From the NCBI GenBank assembly GCA_905221605.1, contig CAJNDS010001646.1:212001-276000 (forward strand): a stretch of 64,000 nucleotides of DNA, read 5' to 3'. The translations under genes were made by a program, and so were the position numbers. This document shows positions 40,263-50,752 of the stretch, in pieces. The notes under the pieces were generated by a model. The model saw only the letters and a list, made by a program, of their open reading frames with translations. It was not told the DNA's origin and ran no database searches. Within the stretch, counting starts at the first letter, position 1, and each line of letters opens with the position of its first letter. The DNA is from Symbiodinium natans. Its lineage: Eukaryota > Sar > Dinophyceae > Suessiales > Symbiodiniaceae.

Positions 40263-41022
40263 CGTGTCTCAAGACGAGCAGCTGATGCTTTCGGCCAAGC
40301 TCGTGAAGATGTTTCCTGGGGCGATTAGGGGGGGAAGGCTACCCCTAAAGCCGTATGAGAGGCTACCGGGAGTGGCTGCGGGTCAGACGTCCCGACCGAA
40401 TCTAGCCAGCAAGGCTCAGGGTTTTTTGTAAATTTGGTGGTTGTTTTTGTTGGCAGGTTTTCTTTCGGCAAGATCTTCTTGTTAGGGTTGTTTGTGGTTT
40501 GACGGGGGCTCCCTTGTTCTGCGTGTCCGTGCTGCGCGTGTTATCCTTGAGCACTTGTTGACAACCCAAAGCCGCCCTTGCAAATGCAGAAGCACCCCAC
40601 TTGTCGCACTACCGCACTACGTCTTGCCCAGAACTCCCTGAAACTGGGCCGCAATCCTCTGGATCCCAAAACTGCTGGCGCAGAAAGTGCATGCCAAAAT
40701 GCCAGCGAATGTCCAACTCCATCTATTTCGCAAACATGTTGCGAGTTGCACTTCGCCGCTTGCAAGAATGGAGGACATATACAATGTTCAGTCTTTGGTG
40801 TTCGTTCTGGTATCGTGCACGTTCGAAAGGGGAGCATGTCTTGTTTTCGTGCTCCTAATCTGTCATGCACGTAGGAAATTTAGGAAGTGGACTACGTTGA
40901 CGATTATAAAGACGATACGTGTGTGTACGTTTCCCGTAAAGCTCCAAGTCTGCGGGCTATGCCTGCAGCGATCGCATTTTGCAGGGTTTGTGGAGGCGGC
41001 GTGGGGGGTTCGACCGGTGGGG

Positions 41023-41835
41023 TTAAGAGCCATACATGTTAACAACAGCATCCGGTCCATATAGTTCCCATATAGTCATCTTCAGTCTTCGGCTCAGGCT
41101 AAGAGTCTGGAACGCCGGCGAGCCGTAGGCAGCCATGAGCTCCAATTGCAGCGCCAGTGCCCTGGTGTCTGTGGGGACAGGGATGCCATTAGATGGCATT
41201 TTCGTGGGGAGTTGATGCTCTCTTGGCGCCCAGGGCGTCATGGTAAATCCAGAACCGGGCTTGTTGCGTGGGGGGCCGCTCAGGAATGTCAGTCGCGGAA
41301 AGGGGACGGAGCAAAAGCTTCCACCATTGCACAAGACTCCACAAAGCTGGAACCCGGCCAGCCTCTCACGCGACAGTTCAATCGCGGGACTTTCAACAGC
41401 TTCTTCAGTCGTCCTTAGTGGTGGATGAGTGGCCCAAACTCACCTGCAGGCCTTGCAGCGCCCCAAGATACCAGACACTTCCGACTCCAAATCCCCAACT
41501 CTTGCTCAGCACACGCGAAATAGAAAGCATCGGGGCCATGCATACTGAAGGCCACCAGTGTTTCTCGGAACGATATAGGGCTGTGATCCAATTCAGATAT
41601 GAATAACAGCAGCCGTCCTACTCCGCTTAATTAAATCACGAATGCCTCCCTCAAGAAGTCCCAAGCCCAGCATCTCTTCGTTGCACTCGCTGGAGCTGTC
41701 AGCGATCGAGGGCTCACTTGGTGCATCCTGACAAACGAGCAAGAGTTTGATGCTCCGTGGCCGACAAATGCGCCGAGGACTCGGGCCTGAGGTGTACTTG
41801 GTACCCACATTCGGGATTTTTCTTGCTTCCCACAC
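41023..41835 (-). CDS. Candidate exons of an unknown protein
   Basis: Two minus-strand frames look coding. 41593 to about 41760 reads KLLLVCQDAPSEPSIADSSS ECNEEMLGLGLLEGGIRDLI KRSRTAAVIHI-stop. 41023 to about 41230 reads LPTKMPSNGIPVPTDTRALA LQLELMAAYGSPAFQTLSLS RRLKMTIWELYGPDAVVNMY and stops at 41023. The stop at 41593 argues for either two genes or an unrecognised intron. Neither resembles a family I know. Confidence 0.35.
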
Positions 41836-42429
41836 TTGGGGTGCCTGGTCTAGTAGCCTGCATGGTACAACAGGGCTTCACACCCGCGATCTCCGGTTTG
41901 GGCTGCGCCTCGCAGGCTGCGGCGACTCACGTAGCGCTAAAATTAAGCTCAAGCCAGGGCCGGAAAGTCATCTGCAGGCTGGTGAGGGCTCTTGTCTGAG
42001 ATAAACTGGTTTTGTTTGTTTACTAGGCAAAAAGTCCTTCCTAGAAACCGCTAGTCTGTGCACGAAGTCCTCAACGAAAGTTTGTTCAACTTCTTTGCAA
42101 GAAGCCCTGTGCCAGCACAGAAGCCCCTATCAGAAGGCACACAGAGGTCTTCTTCGGCATGCGCCGTTGAGGACTCGAACCAGACTCTCACAGAATTTCA
42201 CCAAAACCCAAGAAAGAGCCGCGTCCTGGCAAAGCAGTCTCGCGGGAGCAGCCTCCTCGTCCACGGTCTCGGCCCGGGTACTGATCCTTCGACACTTCAG
42301 ACCAATATGCGGCCAATGCGACCCCAGAAGGACCCGCCTACGGAGGTTGCTTGTCTGTCTTCTTCTTTTTTTTGAGAGGGGGGGGGCCTTTAATTGAGAC
42401 GGAAGAGGCAAAGTGCCAACAATGTCAAT

Positions 42430-42538
42430 TTGGGGGCTTACGAACATAAGGGACCCCCAATATACATCCCCCACATTGCCTTAAGATAAAGACCCCCCAG
42501 AAAGTACCCCTAATTTCGGAACACCCCCCGCCCCCCCA
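42430..42538 (+). mobile_element. Family D element
   Basis: TTTGGGGGCTTACGAACATA then AGGGACCCCCAATA and AGTACCCCTAATTTCGGAAC closely follow the element at 55780-55890. The middle, containing CCTTAAGATAAAGACCCC, is less similar. No flanking exon could be assigned with confidence here. Confidence 0.75.
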
Positions 42539-42654
42539 ATTATTAACGCATCTTCAAAGCTCCGGTGGCATGTGGTTCTGCCAGGATTCGGACTCACCTC
42601 CTCTTCCAGCTGCTTCCAGAGCCCGCGTCCTGTGAAACTTGGAAAATGTAATCT

Positions 42655-42778
42655 GGAAGGTAGAACTAACAGTTACATGGGGCCCTGTTGACCTGCAGCT
42701 TTATGGGTTCTACCACCTAAGGGGTAGTTAGCACTAAACTGTAGGAAAATCGAGTCCCTGGTGTACTTGAGGTTTCAA
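42655..42778. mobile_element. Family F element
   Basis: CTGTTGACCTGCAGCTTTAT then GGGTTCTACC and CACTAAACTGTAGGAAAATC then GAGTCCCTGG match the copy at 52460-52556. TTGACCTGCAGCTT and AACTGTAGGAAAA are partly complementary, giving a weak foldback. No exon is assigned to either side. Confidence 0.7.
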
Positions 42779-42861
42779 GCTTCGGTCTGGTCCTACAGAC
42801 CTACACGAACCCTTGCCATGAAGGCTGAAAGCGATACCACTTTCAAGGCGACCACAGCGTT

Positions 42862-42930
42862 AGGGTTAAGAGGGTTAGGGGTTTAGGGGTTTAGGGGTTT
42901 AGGGGTTTAGGGATTCAGGGGTTTAGGGGT
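42862..42930. repeat. TTTAGGGG heptamer/octamer array
   Basis: Seven near-consecutive copies of GGGTTTAG or GGGGTTTA occur, related to the TTTAGGG telomere unit but mostly eight bases long. This is the longest such run in the window. It is noncoding on both strands; the wider interval 42000-43600 shows only weak frames. Confidence 0.8.
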
Positions 42931-43607
42931 GTTCAGCCAGGGTACGCTGGGCAGCGCTGGGCGCAATGGCTGGAATGGCAGGGTTGTCCATGGCAGCACT
43001 CAGAGACATTGAGCAAGGGCTGACGACCCCACAACCACGGCACTGTCAAACAGCTGCAAAAAGGGAACTGCTCTGAGAGAACCCAGCCTTTGTCGGTGGT
43101 TCCGAGCGGCCTTTTGCTCCCTTGATTTTGTTGGTTTGGCTACTGGCTACTGCTTTTTGTTTGCGGCGCAGCTTCGTCCTCTACATTCGATGAGGAAATC
43201 CCCTCTGCCCTCTAGATTCCGGAATGGAAAACTGCCATTTTCCGCTGTATGTTACGAGAGGATGAAGAGGACGAGGGGGAGGATGGTGGGGCCTGTGCTG
43301 AGCGGAAGCAAAACTCTCGAGTGTCAAGCTCCCGAAGCCAGAGGTGTGTTAGCCTGGAAAAATTGAGCAACGCCTCCCGCGCGCGTGACATTCCTTGTCG
43401 AAGAAGACAACACACCAATCATATCCTAGTGCACACACTCGTGCAGAGGATTCTGGGTATTTGAAGAGGGCCCAATCGTTGTCGCAAGCTCCCAACAGTC
43501 TGCCCGCATCCTCCTTCCCCTGGCTGCTCCCCCGGGCTCAGGGGTCCAGGGTTCATCCCAAACCCCAACCGCACAAAACCCTACATTGTACCTACATCCT
43601 CCCCAAG

Positions 43608-43832
43608 GTGCTGAACGTGTTTCTGGTTCACGGGTTCACGTGGTACACTTGCCAAAATTGGATTTGCATGTTGGAACCAGCGCAGGATTCTGAGAAACTG
43701 CCTGAATTTTGGTACGCAATGGTGGGTGTTGTCGAAGGCTGCTTTGCAGCACAATTAGGGCCTAGATGGCCTGGTTCACTGGTGCGGTGTGGACCAAGCA
43801 AAGGGTCATTCTTTTTGACCGACTTTGCTTGA
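43608..43832 (+). CDS. Plus-strand terminal exon, unknown protein
   Basis: The acceptor CATCCTCCCCAAG is followed by GTGCTGAACG. The exon reads VLNVFLVHGFTWYTCQNWIC MLEPAQDSEKLPEFWYAMVG VVEGCFAAQLGPRWPGSLVR CGPSKGSFFLTDFA-stop, 74 residues, rich in Trp, Cys and Phe, and clearly protein-like. The TCCCCAAG just before it is the 3' end typical of family A introners, but the rest of that element is not recognisable upstream. The 5' exons were not found. Function unknown. Confidence 0.5.
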   Translation: MLNVFLVHGFTWYTCQNWICMLEPAQDSEKLPEFWYAMVGVVEGCFAAQLGPRWPGSLVRCGPSKGSFFLTDFA

Positions 43833-44309
43833 TGCACGCCGCGGACTTTCCAGCACCTTTTCCCCCCCCGAAATCTTGTGGTTTCGGGGATGCAGGGTAC
43901 GGACATGGGTCCCAATCCCCGTTGCTAGGCTTCCACAATTTCGCAGTGAAAGGTGCCAGGCTCGGCTTTACGTGATCAAGCGAGGCGCCCGACTCTGCCG
44001 GAATCAGCCTCAAGAAGTTGCGCGGGCTCCGCATCCACCAGAGAGGGAAGGGCCGCTTATGGCTGCTTCAAATCAGCTTCTTTGTTTCGAGCCTTCTCCA
44101 GGAGGCATGTGGAGGCCTACATAGGCGGCCCAAGGGTTAGTGAACCCTACTTTGGAGCCATAGCAAACCCTGGAAACAAAAGGCATATACTGTTTAGGGA
44201 TAAGTATAGCTACAATGGGGACCGAGAGCCAAACAAAAGGTATTTAAGTACAGTACTCCTAGAGTTAAAGGCTTTAAGGACTCAAATGACTCAAGATGAC
44301 TCAAGTAAC

Positions 44310-45190
44310 TTAAGGCTCGACTCCGGGAGGGAGAGGGTGGAGGCAGTGGAGGCGCTCGGCAATCTGCTGAGCAATCTCCTGCACCTCCAGCGTGCGGCAG
44401 TCCAGCCTTCGAACGCCCTCGTTGAAGGCGAACCTTGGGACCAAATGAACCGTTCAATTGGGGGTCATATACCCCTATACTATAAGTCCCTGAACCACAA
44501 AGCCCTTTTACAGTAGGGCTCATTTCGTCATATTTCGTTTTCAAGGAACTGGGTGAGGCTTTCACCCTCCCCGTCCTTGTCGAACATGTGCTCTGGACCG
44601 CTTGGTGGCTCGGGCGGGAAGGTGTCCGCCACTTGGAGCGGCAGCAGATCCAGCCCTTTCGAGTTCGCGTAGCGGAGCTCCTCGTAGGAGCTGAACTTGG
44701 AGGCCGTCACCTCCGCGTAATCCTCCGAGCACACACAGAGCATGATCCCGTTCTCCCTCCTCAGCCGGTTCAGGAACTTCCTGGTGGCCTTGCCAAAGTC
44801 ATCGCCAAGTCCGGCATCGACCATCAGCACATCGTACTTGTGATCCCTCAAAACTTTGTGAACTTGCCGCATCTTCGTCTCGGTCTCTTTGTTCTTGGCA
44901 TTGAACCGCGCCGAAAACATTGCCAGCCTGGTGAACGCCACCCTCACCACTAAACCCCGGTCGACCCCTAATCTCAGGCCCTGAAGGCCTCAAAACGTAA
45001 GACCGCAACTCAAAACGATTCCATAGGGTTTCAGGGTTTAGTTCCACCCTATCAGCCTTCAACCCTAAACCTTATAACCCCCCACCCCCCATCCCGCCCC
45101 TGCCAACAAGAAAAAGAACTTCAGAGCCGACACGCCTGGAGCCGGTTCCATCCTTCAGAGCGATGGGAGCGGCCTCGCGCAGCTGGCGCG
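44310..45190 (-). CDS. TIR-domain protein
   Basis: The main exon (44550-44949) reads RVAFTRLAMFSARFNAKNKE, then VLRDHKYDVLMVDAGLGDDF, ENGIMLCVCSEDYAEVTASK and FSSYEELRYANSKGLDLLPL. This is the beta-alpha order of a Toll/interleukin-receptor fold: an opening FSARF strand, a YDVLMVDAG strand, MLCVCSEDYAE, and an SSYEEL helix where catalytic TIR enzymes carry their glutamate. The last exon (44310-44433) follows a family A introner and reads FAFNEGVRRLDCRTLEVQEI AQQIAERLHCLHPLPPGVEP-stop. An upstream exon near 45115-45190 (REAAPIALKDGTGSRRVGSE) probably belongs to it. TIR domains act in signalling, as adaptors or NAD-cleaving enzymes; which applies here cannot be told. The start codon was not located. 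Confidence 0.7.
44434..44549 (-). mobile_element. Introner, family A, 116 bp, GT-AG
   Basis: The minus strand starts GTTCCTTGAAAACGAAATAT and ends CATTTGGTCCCAAG before exon GTTCGCC. GTTC is duplicated at the two junctions, and removal gives ESLTQFAFNEGV in frame. The interior has GACTTATAGTATAGGGGTAT and CCCCCAATTGAACGG, as in other family members. Confidence 0.9.
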
Positions 45191-45225
45191 CAGGAAGGGG
45201 ACACGGTGTTTAGGGTTTAGGCTTG

Positions 45226-45620
45226 GGATGTAGCAGTCCTTAATTGTCAGTATAATTCGCCTCGGCTTCCTGCCGAGAAGCGTCTGGAACAAGCAGACCC
45301 TACCGACGGGCCCCCCCCAATCGCTTGGAGGAGCTGCAAACCGATGCCGTGGGGGGTCCATGGGGGTCCCGCCTATAGACGTGGCGCTCCAAAACGTGCG
45401 AATTTGGCGTTTGGACCTTTCTGGGACCTGCCTGGAACCCCCCCCTTCCCCAGGGAGTCTGGCACCCTGCAACGCCCTTCCCCCCCCCGCAAACCCCCCC
45501 TAAAACCTTTCCTCCTTTCCTGTCCGTGGGCCGGCCCGGCTGCCGAGGCGGCACGCGCAAGCGTTTAAAATGTTAATCTCTATATTAAGGACTGCTAGTA
45601 TAAGGGGGAACATCCCAAGT
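45226..45620. mobile_element. Family C element, long copy (about 395 bp)
   Basis: The right end ATTAAGGACTGCTAGTATAA then GGGGGAACATCCCAAG is a near-perfect family C terminus. The left end CTTGGGATGTAGCAGTCCTT then AATTGTCAGTATA matches its complement except for a loss of about 13 bases. The interior (45260-45560) is C-rich and unlike the short copies. It lies upstream of the TIR-gene exon at 45190. Confidence 0.65.
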
Positions 45621-45872
45621 TTAGGGTTTACGGTCTTGGGTTAAGGGTTTAGACTTTATGTGCTTGTCTTTAGGTTTGGGGGCTTTTCGCTGTTGGGGCG
45701 TCGGGCGGCTTGTGTGACCCAGATGTACTCCAATTGAGACCCCTTCGGTCTGTCAAGACAACAAGCTGTAACTTCTGAACGCAACCCGCACATGTTGATA
45801 GACCTTCGACCTTAGGGGCCTTGCATCCGCACAACAAAAAGTTTAGGGTTTAGGGTTTAAGTTCTATAGGGC

Positions 45873-46076
45873 CTATAGGGTAGAAGCCAAGGCCTGGCTG
45901 TCGCCCGCGGGGACCTCGGGCTCCTTGCTGCTTTCATCCTCGCGGGGGGCGATGACTGCCGTGAGTCCTAGGCCTCGCAACATGTTCAACATGGCCTCCA
46001 AGTCGCCGGAGGAGAAGTCGCCACAGATGAACTTGAGCTCCTGCGACTTTACTTTCTTCTGGAAACCCACCCGGAC
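45873..46076 (-). CDS. Terminal exon, unknown protein
   Basis: After a GGCTAG acceptor the frame reads VRVGFQKKVKSQELKFICGD FSSGDLEAMLNMLRGLGLTA VIAPREDESSKEPEVPAGDS QALASTL-stop. The exon has 68 codons counting the stop and looks soluble, with a beta-alpha pattern. Upstream on the same strand, at 46137-46240, is a family A introner followed by a possible exon near 46250-46310 (KAVVLQVESCNTSC with a GTAAGC donor). It lies upstream of the TIR gene on the same strand; whether they are one gene is unclear, since this exon has its own stop. Confidence 0.5.
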   Translation of the reverse strand, partial: VRVGFQKKVKSQELKFICGDFSSGDLEAMLNMLRGLGLTAVIAPREDESSKEPEVPAGDSQALASTL

Positions 46077-46136
46077 CTAGCCTTCAGAGCTTCTCAGCTA
46101 AGCTCTCCGTTTCTGCTGTGAGCTGGAGATGCAGAC

Positions 46137-46240
46137 CTTGGGGACGACAAGAGCCCAGGTCTATGGTTCACCTTGATACGAGTCCAGGAATTCTGACCCC
46201 AATTGTTGGGGTTCATTTCCCAAAGGAGATGTTCTTGGCT
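46137..46240 (-). mobile_element. Introner, family A, about 100 bp
   Basis: The minus strand ends CTCTTGTCGTCCCCAAG before GTCTGCATCTCC and contains AATGAACCCCAACAATTGGG and GGTGAACCATAGACC. The acceptor edge is clear, but the donor edge near 46235-46240 is not. Confidence 0.7.
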
Positions 46241-47039
46241 GTTGGCTTACAGCGTCTTCTGCTTCTGCAACTCGTGTTGCAGCTCTCCACTTGCAGCACG
46301 ACTGCCTTCCCTCAATCCCGGTCACTATGTAACCGGTTCAAGATCTTGCAACTGTTGTAACCCTCAACCCTAAACCACACCAATCACTTCCATGCCGTGC
46401 CAGGCCTCCAAAGCATCCTGGACCTCCTGTAGGCGCATTGTGCGCAACAGGAGGAGACTTCGGGATTACACCCCAAAAAGGCTCTCTCAAAATGGGTTTA
46501 GGGGTTTATAGGGTTTAGGGTTAAGGGTTAGGGGTTTAGGGTTGCAAACTTCAACTGATGGGCCCGAACTGACGCAACCCGATACCACACATGCACAGAA
46601 TCCTGAGCCCTCAGAAGTCGCAAGGCGACTAAAAAAGCCCCAGGCCGAATCCTTGACATCCCTCAGCAGCGAACCTCAAAAAGCAACACGAAACCAAAGG
46701 AGCCGTGGATGCTGAAACCCGCCTCAGACTTCTCAAGGGAGGCCGCCCGCAACGCGGCGACCTGGCCACCAGAGAAGCGGGGTACTATGCAGATAAGTAG
46801 CAAGTATTGCAACTCATAGATTGACACATGTTTATAATTATGTATATATCTACATTAATCACTCTCTCTCTCTCTCTCCCTTTCTTGATTCGTTTTGCAT
46901 GGCAAGGCATACATGTACGGCGCAGACGACCACGCAAATAGGTGGGTAGATCAATCGGGGCTGGCACTCCCGTGTTCTTGATTGAAACTCACCGAGGAAG
47001 TCGGGAAAAGCAGCAGCGCAGCGCACCCGAAGCTTCCAT

Positions 47040-47145
47040 GAAGACTGAAAGGGTTTATGGTTCATATGCCTTAATCGGAATTGTAGTAGTAGAGGGTACA
47101 TATGATCCCAATTTTGGGGTTCATTTGGTCCCCATGGCTTTGGAT
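47040..47145 (-). mobile_element. Introner, family A, at 3' end of armadillo gene
   Basis: The minus strand reads CATGGGGACCAAATGAACCC then CAAAATTGGGATCATATG, CTACTACTACAATTCCGATT and CATATGAACCATAAACCC. The ends are less regular than in other copies (CCATGGGGACC at one side, TTTCAG at the other). It lies after the codons KKAPIERIQS. Confidence 0.75.
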
Positions 47146-49436
47146 CCTTTCAATCGGGGCCTTCTTGATCTCCTCAGCGTTGGCGCTGTTGTTCGCCAGG
47201 ACTTGAAGAGCTCCCGAGGCTGCTCTGCTTGCCGCTTCCTCGGCGCCTAGGAAGAGGTGAACCAGTGGAGTGATGGTCCCGGCAGCCGCGATGGCGACCT
47301 GGTAGTCCTCGTTTCCGAAGGCTAGTTGCTCAAGAGCTTTCGCAGCTTTCTCCTGAGCACTGGTGCAGCCACTCTGCAGGAGCTCAGCCAGGGGCTGGAT
47401 GGCCTCAGCCTTAACGATTTCGGCTCGGAGGTTGGAATCGTTCAGACTCAGATTCACGACGAGCTTGGCCGCTTCCTTCTGGAGCTCCACGTTCCCACTC
47501 CTGAGGAGCTCAACGATGTGCGGGATGGCGCCGGCTTCAGCTATGGTGCCCCCAACCTTGGGGGCCAAGTTTACGAGAGCTCCCACAGCAAGCATCTGGC
47601 GCTCCACGTTCCCAGTTTTGAGGAGCTCAACGAGGAGCGGGATGGTGCCGGCGTCAGCGATGATGCTGCGGAGGTTACCGTGGCGGGCCAAGTTTGAAAG
47701 AGCTCCTGTCTACATGGGCTATTCTACCCTATAAACCCCCTAAAACAGGCCCTTCATAGGGTTGGTTCGGGGATCAAAGGCCCAATCGCGATTCGCGCCC
47801 ATGCTCCTATGGGCATCTGGAGCTCCACGTCTCTGCTTTTCAGGAGCCCTGCCAAGAGCGGGATGGCGCCGGCTTTGGCTATGGTGGCAGCCAGGTTGGC
47901 GTCGCGGGCCAACATTGCAAGAGCTCCTGCGCCACGTGTCTGGAGCTCCCCATTCCCGTTTTTGAGGAGCTCAAGTAAGAGCGGGATGGCGCCGGCTTCT
48001 GCTATGGCGGTAGGAAGCTTGTCGTATAAGGCCAAGTTCGCAAGAGCCCTTGCAGCAGGCAGCTGGAGCTCCACGTTCCCGCTTTTGAGGAGGCGAACCA
48101 GCGGCAGGATGGCAGCACTCACTATTCCAGTTCCGGCACGCTCTGCGCCCAAACTCAAGTTGGCAACAGTTCCGGCAGCAGCTGCCTGGGCCTCGGCGCT
48201 TCCGGTCTGCAACAGCTGAATCAGTGGCTCGACAGCACCGGCCTGAGCTTGCGCACGCTTAGCACTGCTTCCTGCTTTTCAGCATCCTGACAACGTACCG
48301 TAAGCACAAAAGGGCAGGCCGCTTGCATGATCACCTGTCACTTGCTTTCGCAGGCTTTCGTCGATCTCGAGGGTGATGGAGCTACGATTTACTGGTTAAA
48401 CACTATCGGTAGTCTCTGCGACGGAAAAATCGGACATGCATGATTTCTCGTGTCACAAGTTTGTGGTTCTTCTATATGCATGAACAATACCACTGCCGTC
48501 CGCATCCAATGTTACCGTGATGTCGCGCATGGCAAAGGCATCTGGTCCAAAGCAACAAAACAACGAGTGCGGACACATGCAGCACCGACAAGCTTTACAC
48601 ACACTGCGAGGTCGAAACAATGAGATCCCCCCTTGATCTGTTTTGAGCTGCGCTTTGTGCTAGATCCGTGCCCTTGGTGATTCAGGTTGCCTGGGTTTTC
48701 ATTAGGATTTCAACGAAAACATGTCCCCTGCACTCTTGCCCATTACAAATAATGATATCGAGATGTCAAGAAGTCACAACGGCACTCTTCCGATGCGGGT
48801 GCGCTTGCTTAAAGGTGACGGAAACAAAAAACATCAAAAACCCAAAGCCGGCCTCGAGGACGCGCTTCTTGTGACCGACGTTGGGATCCGAAACGCCAAG
48901 CAGCTTTCGGGAGCCATCCTTGCCGATGGTCACCCTCTGGCCATTCAGCGCCAAATTCCGGAGAGCTTGGACTGCGCACTCCTGCTCGTGTGCACTGCCC
49001 TCCTTCAGCAGCTGCACCAGAACCTCGACGGCACCATTCTCGACCACGGCAACACGGGCATTCTCATTCCGAGCCATCCTCTCAAGAGCTTCGGCGGCGT
49101 GCGCGACAAGCTTGCCAGGCTTGCCGATGCCGGACTTCAGCATCTCCACGAGAGGAGGGACGGCACCTTCCCTTGCCATTGGCTCCTGGTTCTCCTCATT
49201 GCTGGATAAGTTCCGAAGAGCTTGCACGGCACTCTCGCGGGCCTTGACACTTCCAGCCAGCAGCTCAATGAGGGGTTGGATGCCACCTTTCTGGACAATG
49301 GCGACCTGGCTGTCGTGGTCGGCGGACTTCTGCTCCAAAGCCGCCGCAGCCGTCTCCCGATCCTGGTCTGTCCCAGCCAGCAGCCCTGCGAGCAGCTGCG
49401 GGATGGAGCTCGAGCAGCTCGCCTCCTCAGTGCTGC
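47040..49436 (-). CDS. Armadillo-repeat protein
   Basis: Exons 48915 to about 49436, 47807-48271, and about 47150-47705. Units such as VAIVQKGGIQPLIELLAGSV, REGAVPPLVEMLKSG, VVENGAVEVLVQLLKEG, IAEAGAIPLLLELLKNGNGE, IADAGTIPLLVELLKTGNVE and IVKAEAIQPLAELLQSG repeat every 41-43 residues, about eleven in all. Each has the armadillo signature of a G-A-I-P-x-L-x-x-L-L helix and an A-L-x-N-L-A helix. The join at 48914/48272 is GC-AG over 643 bp (KDGSSAKRAQAQAGAVEPLI) and the join at 47806/47706 is GA-AG; both keep frame. The 3' end runs into a family A introner near 47040-47145, so the final exon is not certain. Armadillo arrays bind other proteins; partner unknown. Confidence 0.85.
47706..47806 (-). 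mobile_element. Introner, family B, 101 bp, GA-AG
   Basis: The minus strand starts GAGCATGGGCGCGAATCGCG and ends CCATGTAGACAG; the exon resumes GAGCTCTTTC, so AGGAGC is duplicated. The interior matches 28739-28812: TTGATCCCCGAACCAACCCT, AAGGGCCTG, TTTATAGGGTAGAAT. Removal gives QMPIGALSNLARHG in frame. Confidence 0.85.
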
Positions 49437-49439
49437 CGG

Positions 49440-49530
49440 GGGTTTTTAGGGTTCATCGGGTTGGTAGGGTTTGTAGGGTTGATAGGGTTTATAGTGTTTA
49501 TGGGGTTTATAGGGTTTATAGGGAATGCCA
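49440..49530. repeat. Degenerate heptamer array TTTATAGGG
   Basis: About ten copies of GGGTTTATA or GGGTTGATA related to the telomere unit lie upstream of the first recognised armadillo exon, ending close to its GGCAG acceptor. A similar array occurs at 53660-53705. Frames in 49540-50170 exist on both strands but none is convincing. Confidence 0.7.
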
Positions 49531-50752
49531 ACTGCTGGGGACATTTTTGAGGCAAATCTTTTTGGCCCCTGGCGCAAAAGATTCAAAACAATTCTGGGAC
49601 TCAAGAGATGCAATGGGGCAAGAGCCACAGGTATGGAGAGAGGACGCAGACAACCGGGGTGTCCCACCCCGTTTCAAGACTTAAAGAGGAAACTCCTGAA
49701 ACTCCTGACATCTTGATCCCAGCAGCAGAAGGTTCCGGGCCAGGCTGGCTCGGATCCTGCGCTGCCAAAGAAATGTTCAGTAGTTTTCGGCTGGAGTTCT
49801 GCAGGAACAGGTACTTTGCGGTTCTAGGAGCTGCTAGGAGTATCCCCCTGTGATCCGAAACCGATCCGAAACCTACACGAATTTCCCGTCAAATCCCCAG
49901 TGCCCCTCAACAGAAGCTGATGGCCGCAAGCCGAGCAGCTGCAGGGCTTGTCAAGGCATTCGGGTTCGAGAGCTTCGGGGAATGCAGCGAAGGGAATGGG
50001 TCCTGGAAAATTCACAGCTCCAATCGCTTCACAGAACAGTTGTGATTACTGGAAGCGTGTCGTAACCTACCGCCTGTTTTGTAGAACTGCGATGCCACCC
50101 ATCGCAACCGCACGCACTCATCGGAAGCTTGCAAAACACTCAAACCAGCCTTCGGAGCTGGCGACGTAGGCTTCGCTCTTGCACGTGGGTCCTGTTATGC
50201 GCGTAGCGCTCCACTCATGTTCTGGTCACCGAGACACTCCATTCAGGTCTGGGGCTTCTTGAGATTGCTTCGCCTAGTAACGCATCGTCTCGCTCATCTC
50301 AGGTCGCTGTGCCGCAGCCATTGTTCGCCAACTACGCTACAGCTCACAGACCCAAGTCGGAAACCACAAATGCAACACCTGGATGCCGAGAGCCTTTTGC
50401 ATACATTGAGGTCACGGCTTGCGTCCAAACCCACTTATGGCACAAACCACCAAACCCACGCCACATCTCCACACAACGCACCTTGCGACAGCCGGAAAGA
50501 GGCTCAGCTGAACCTCTGCCCCCTGAAACCAAAACCTAAACCCTTAACCCTTCTAACTTGTAAACCAACCCTAAACCCGAAACCCTAAACCCTAAATCCC
50601 CAAACCCCTAAACCAAGCCGACTTGTGGGGGTCCTCGGTCGGCCCCGAGGCACCCAGCACCTTGAGTCGAAGTAGAGTGAGCCACGTAGCTAAAAATAGG
50701 ACGGGCTGGGAGACTTACACGATTCAATAGTGGGGAGTGCTTCGGATTCATA

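Noticed and set aside
42058-42474. Overlapping ORFs of about 100-115 codons on both strands
   Set aside because: Neither strand gives a convincing protein composition or splice signals, and the 3' part is a family D element.
48881-49684. Plus-strand ORF of 267 codons
   Set aside because: It is antisense to armadillo repeats and runs on into a TTTATAGGG array.
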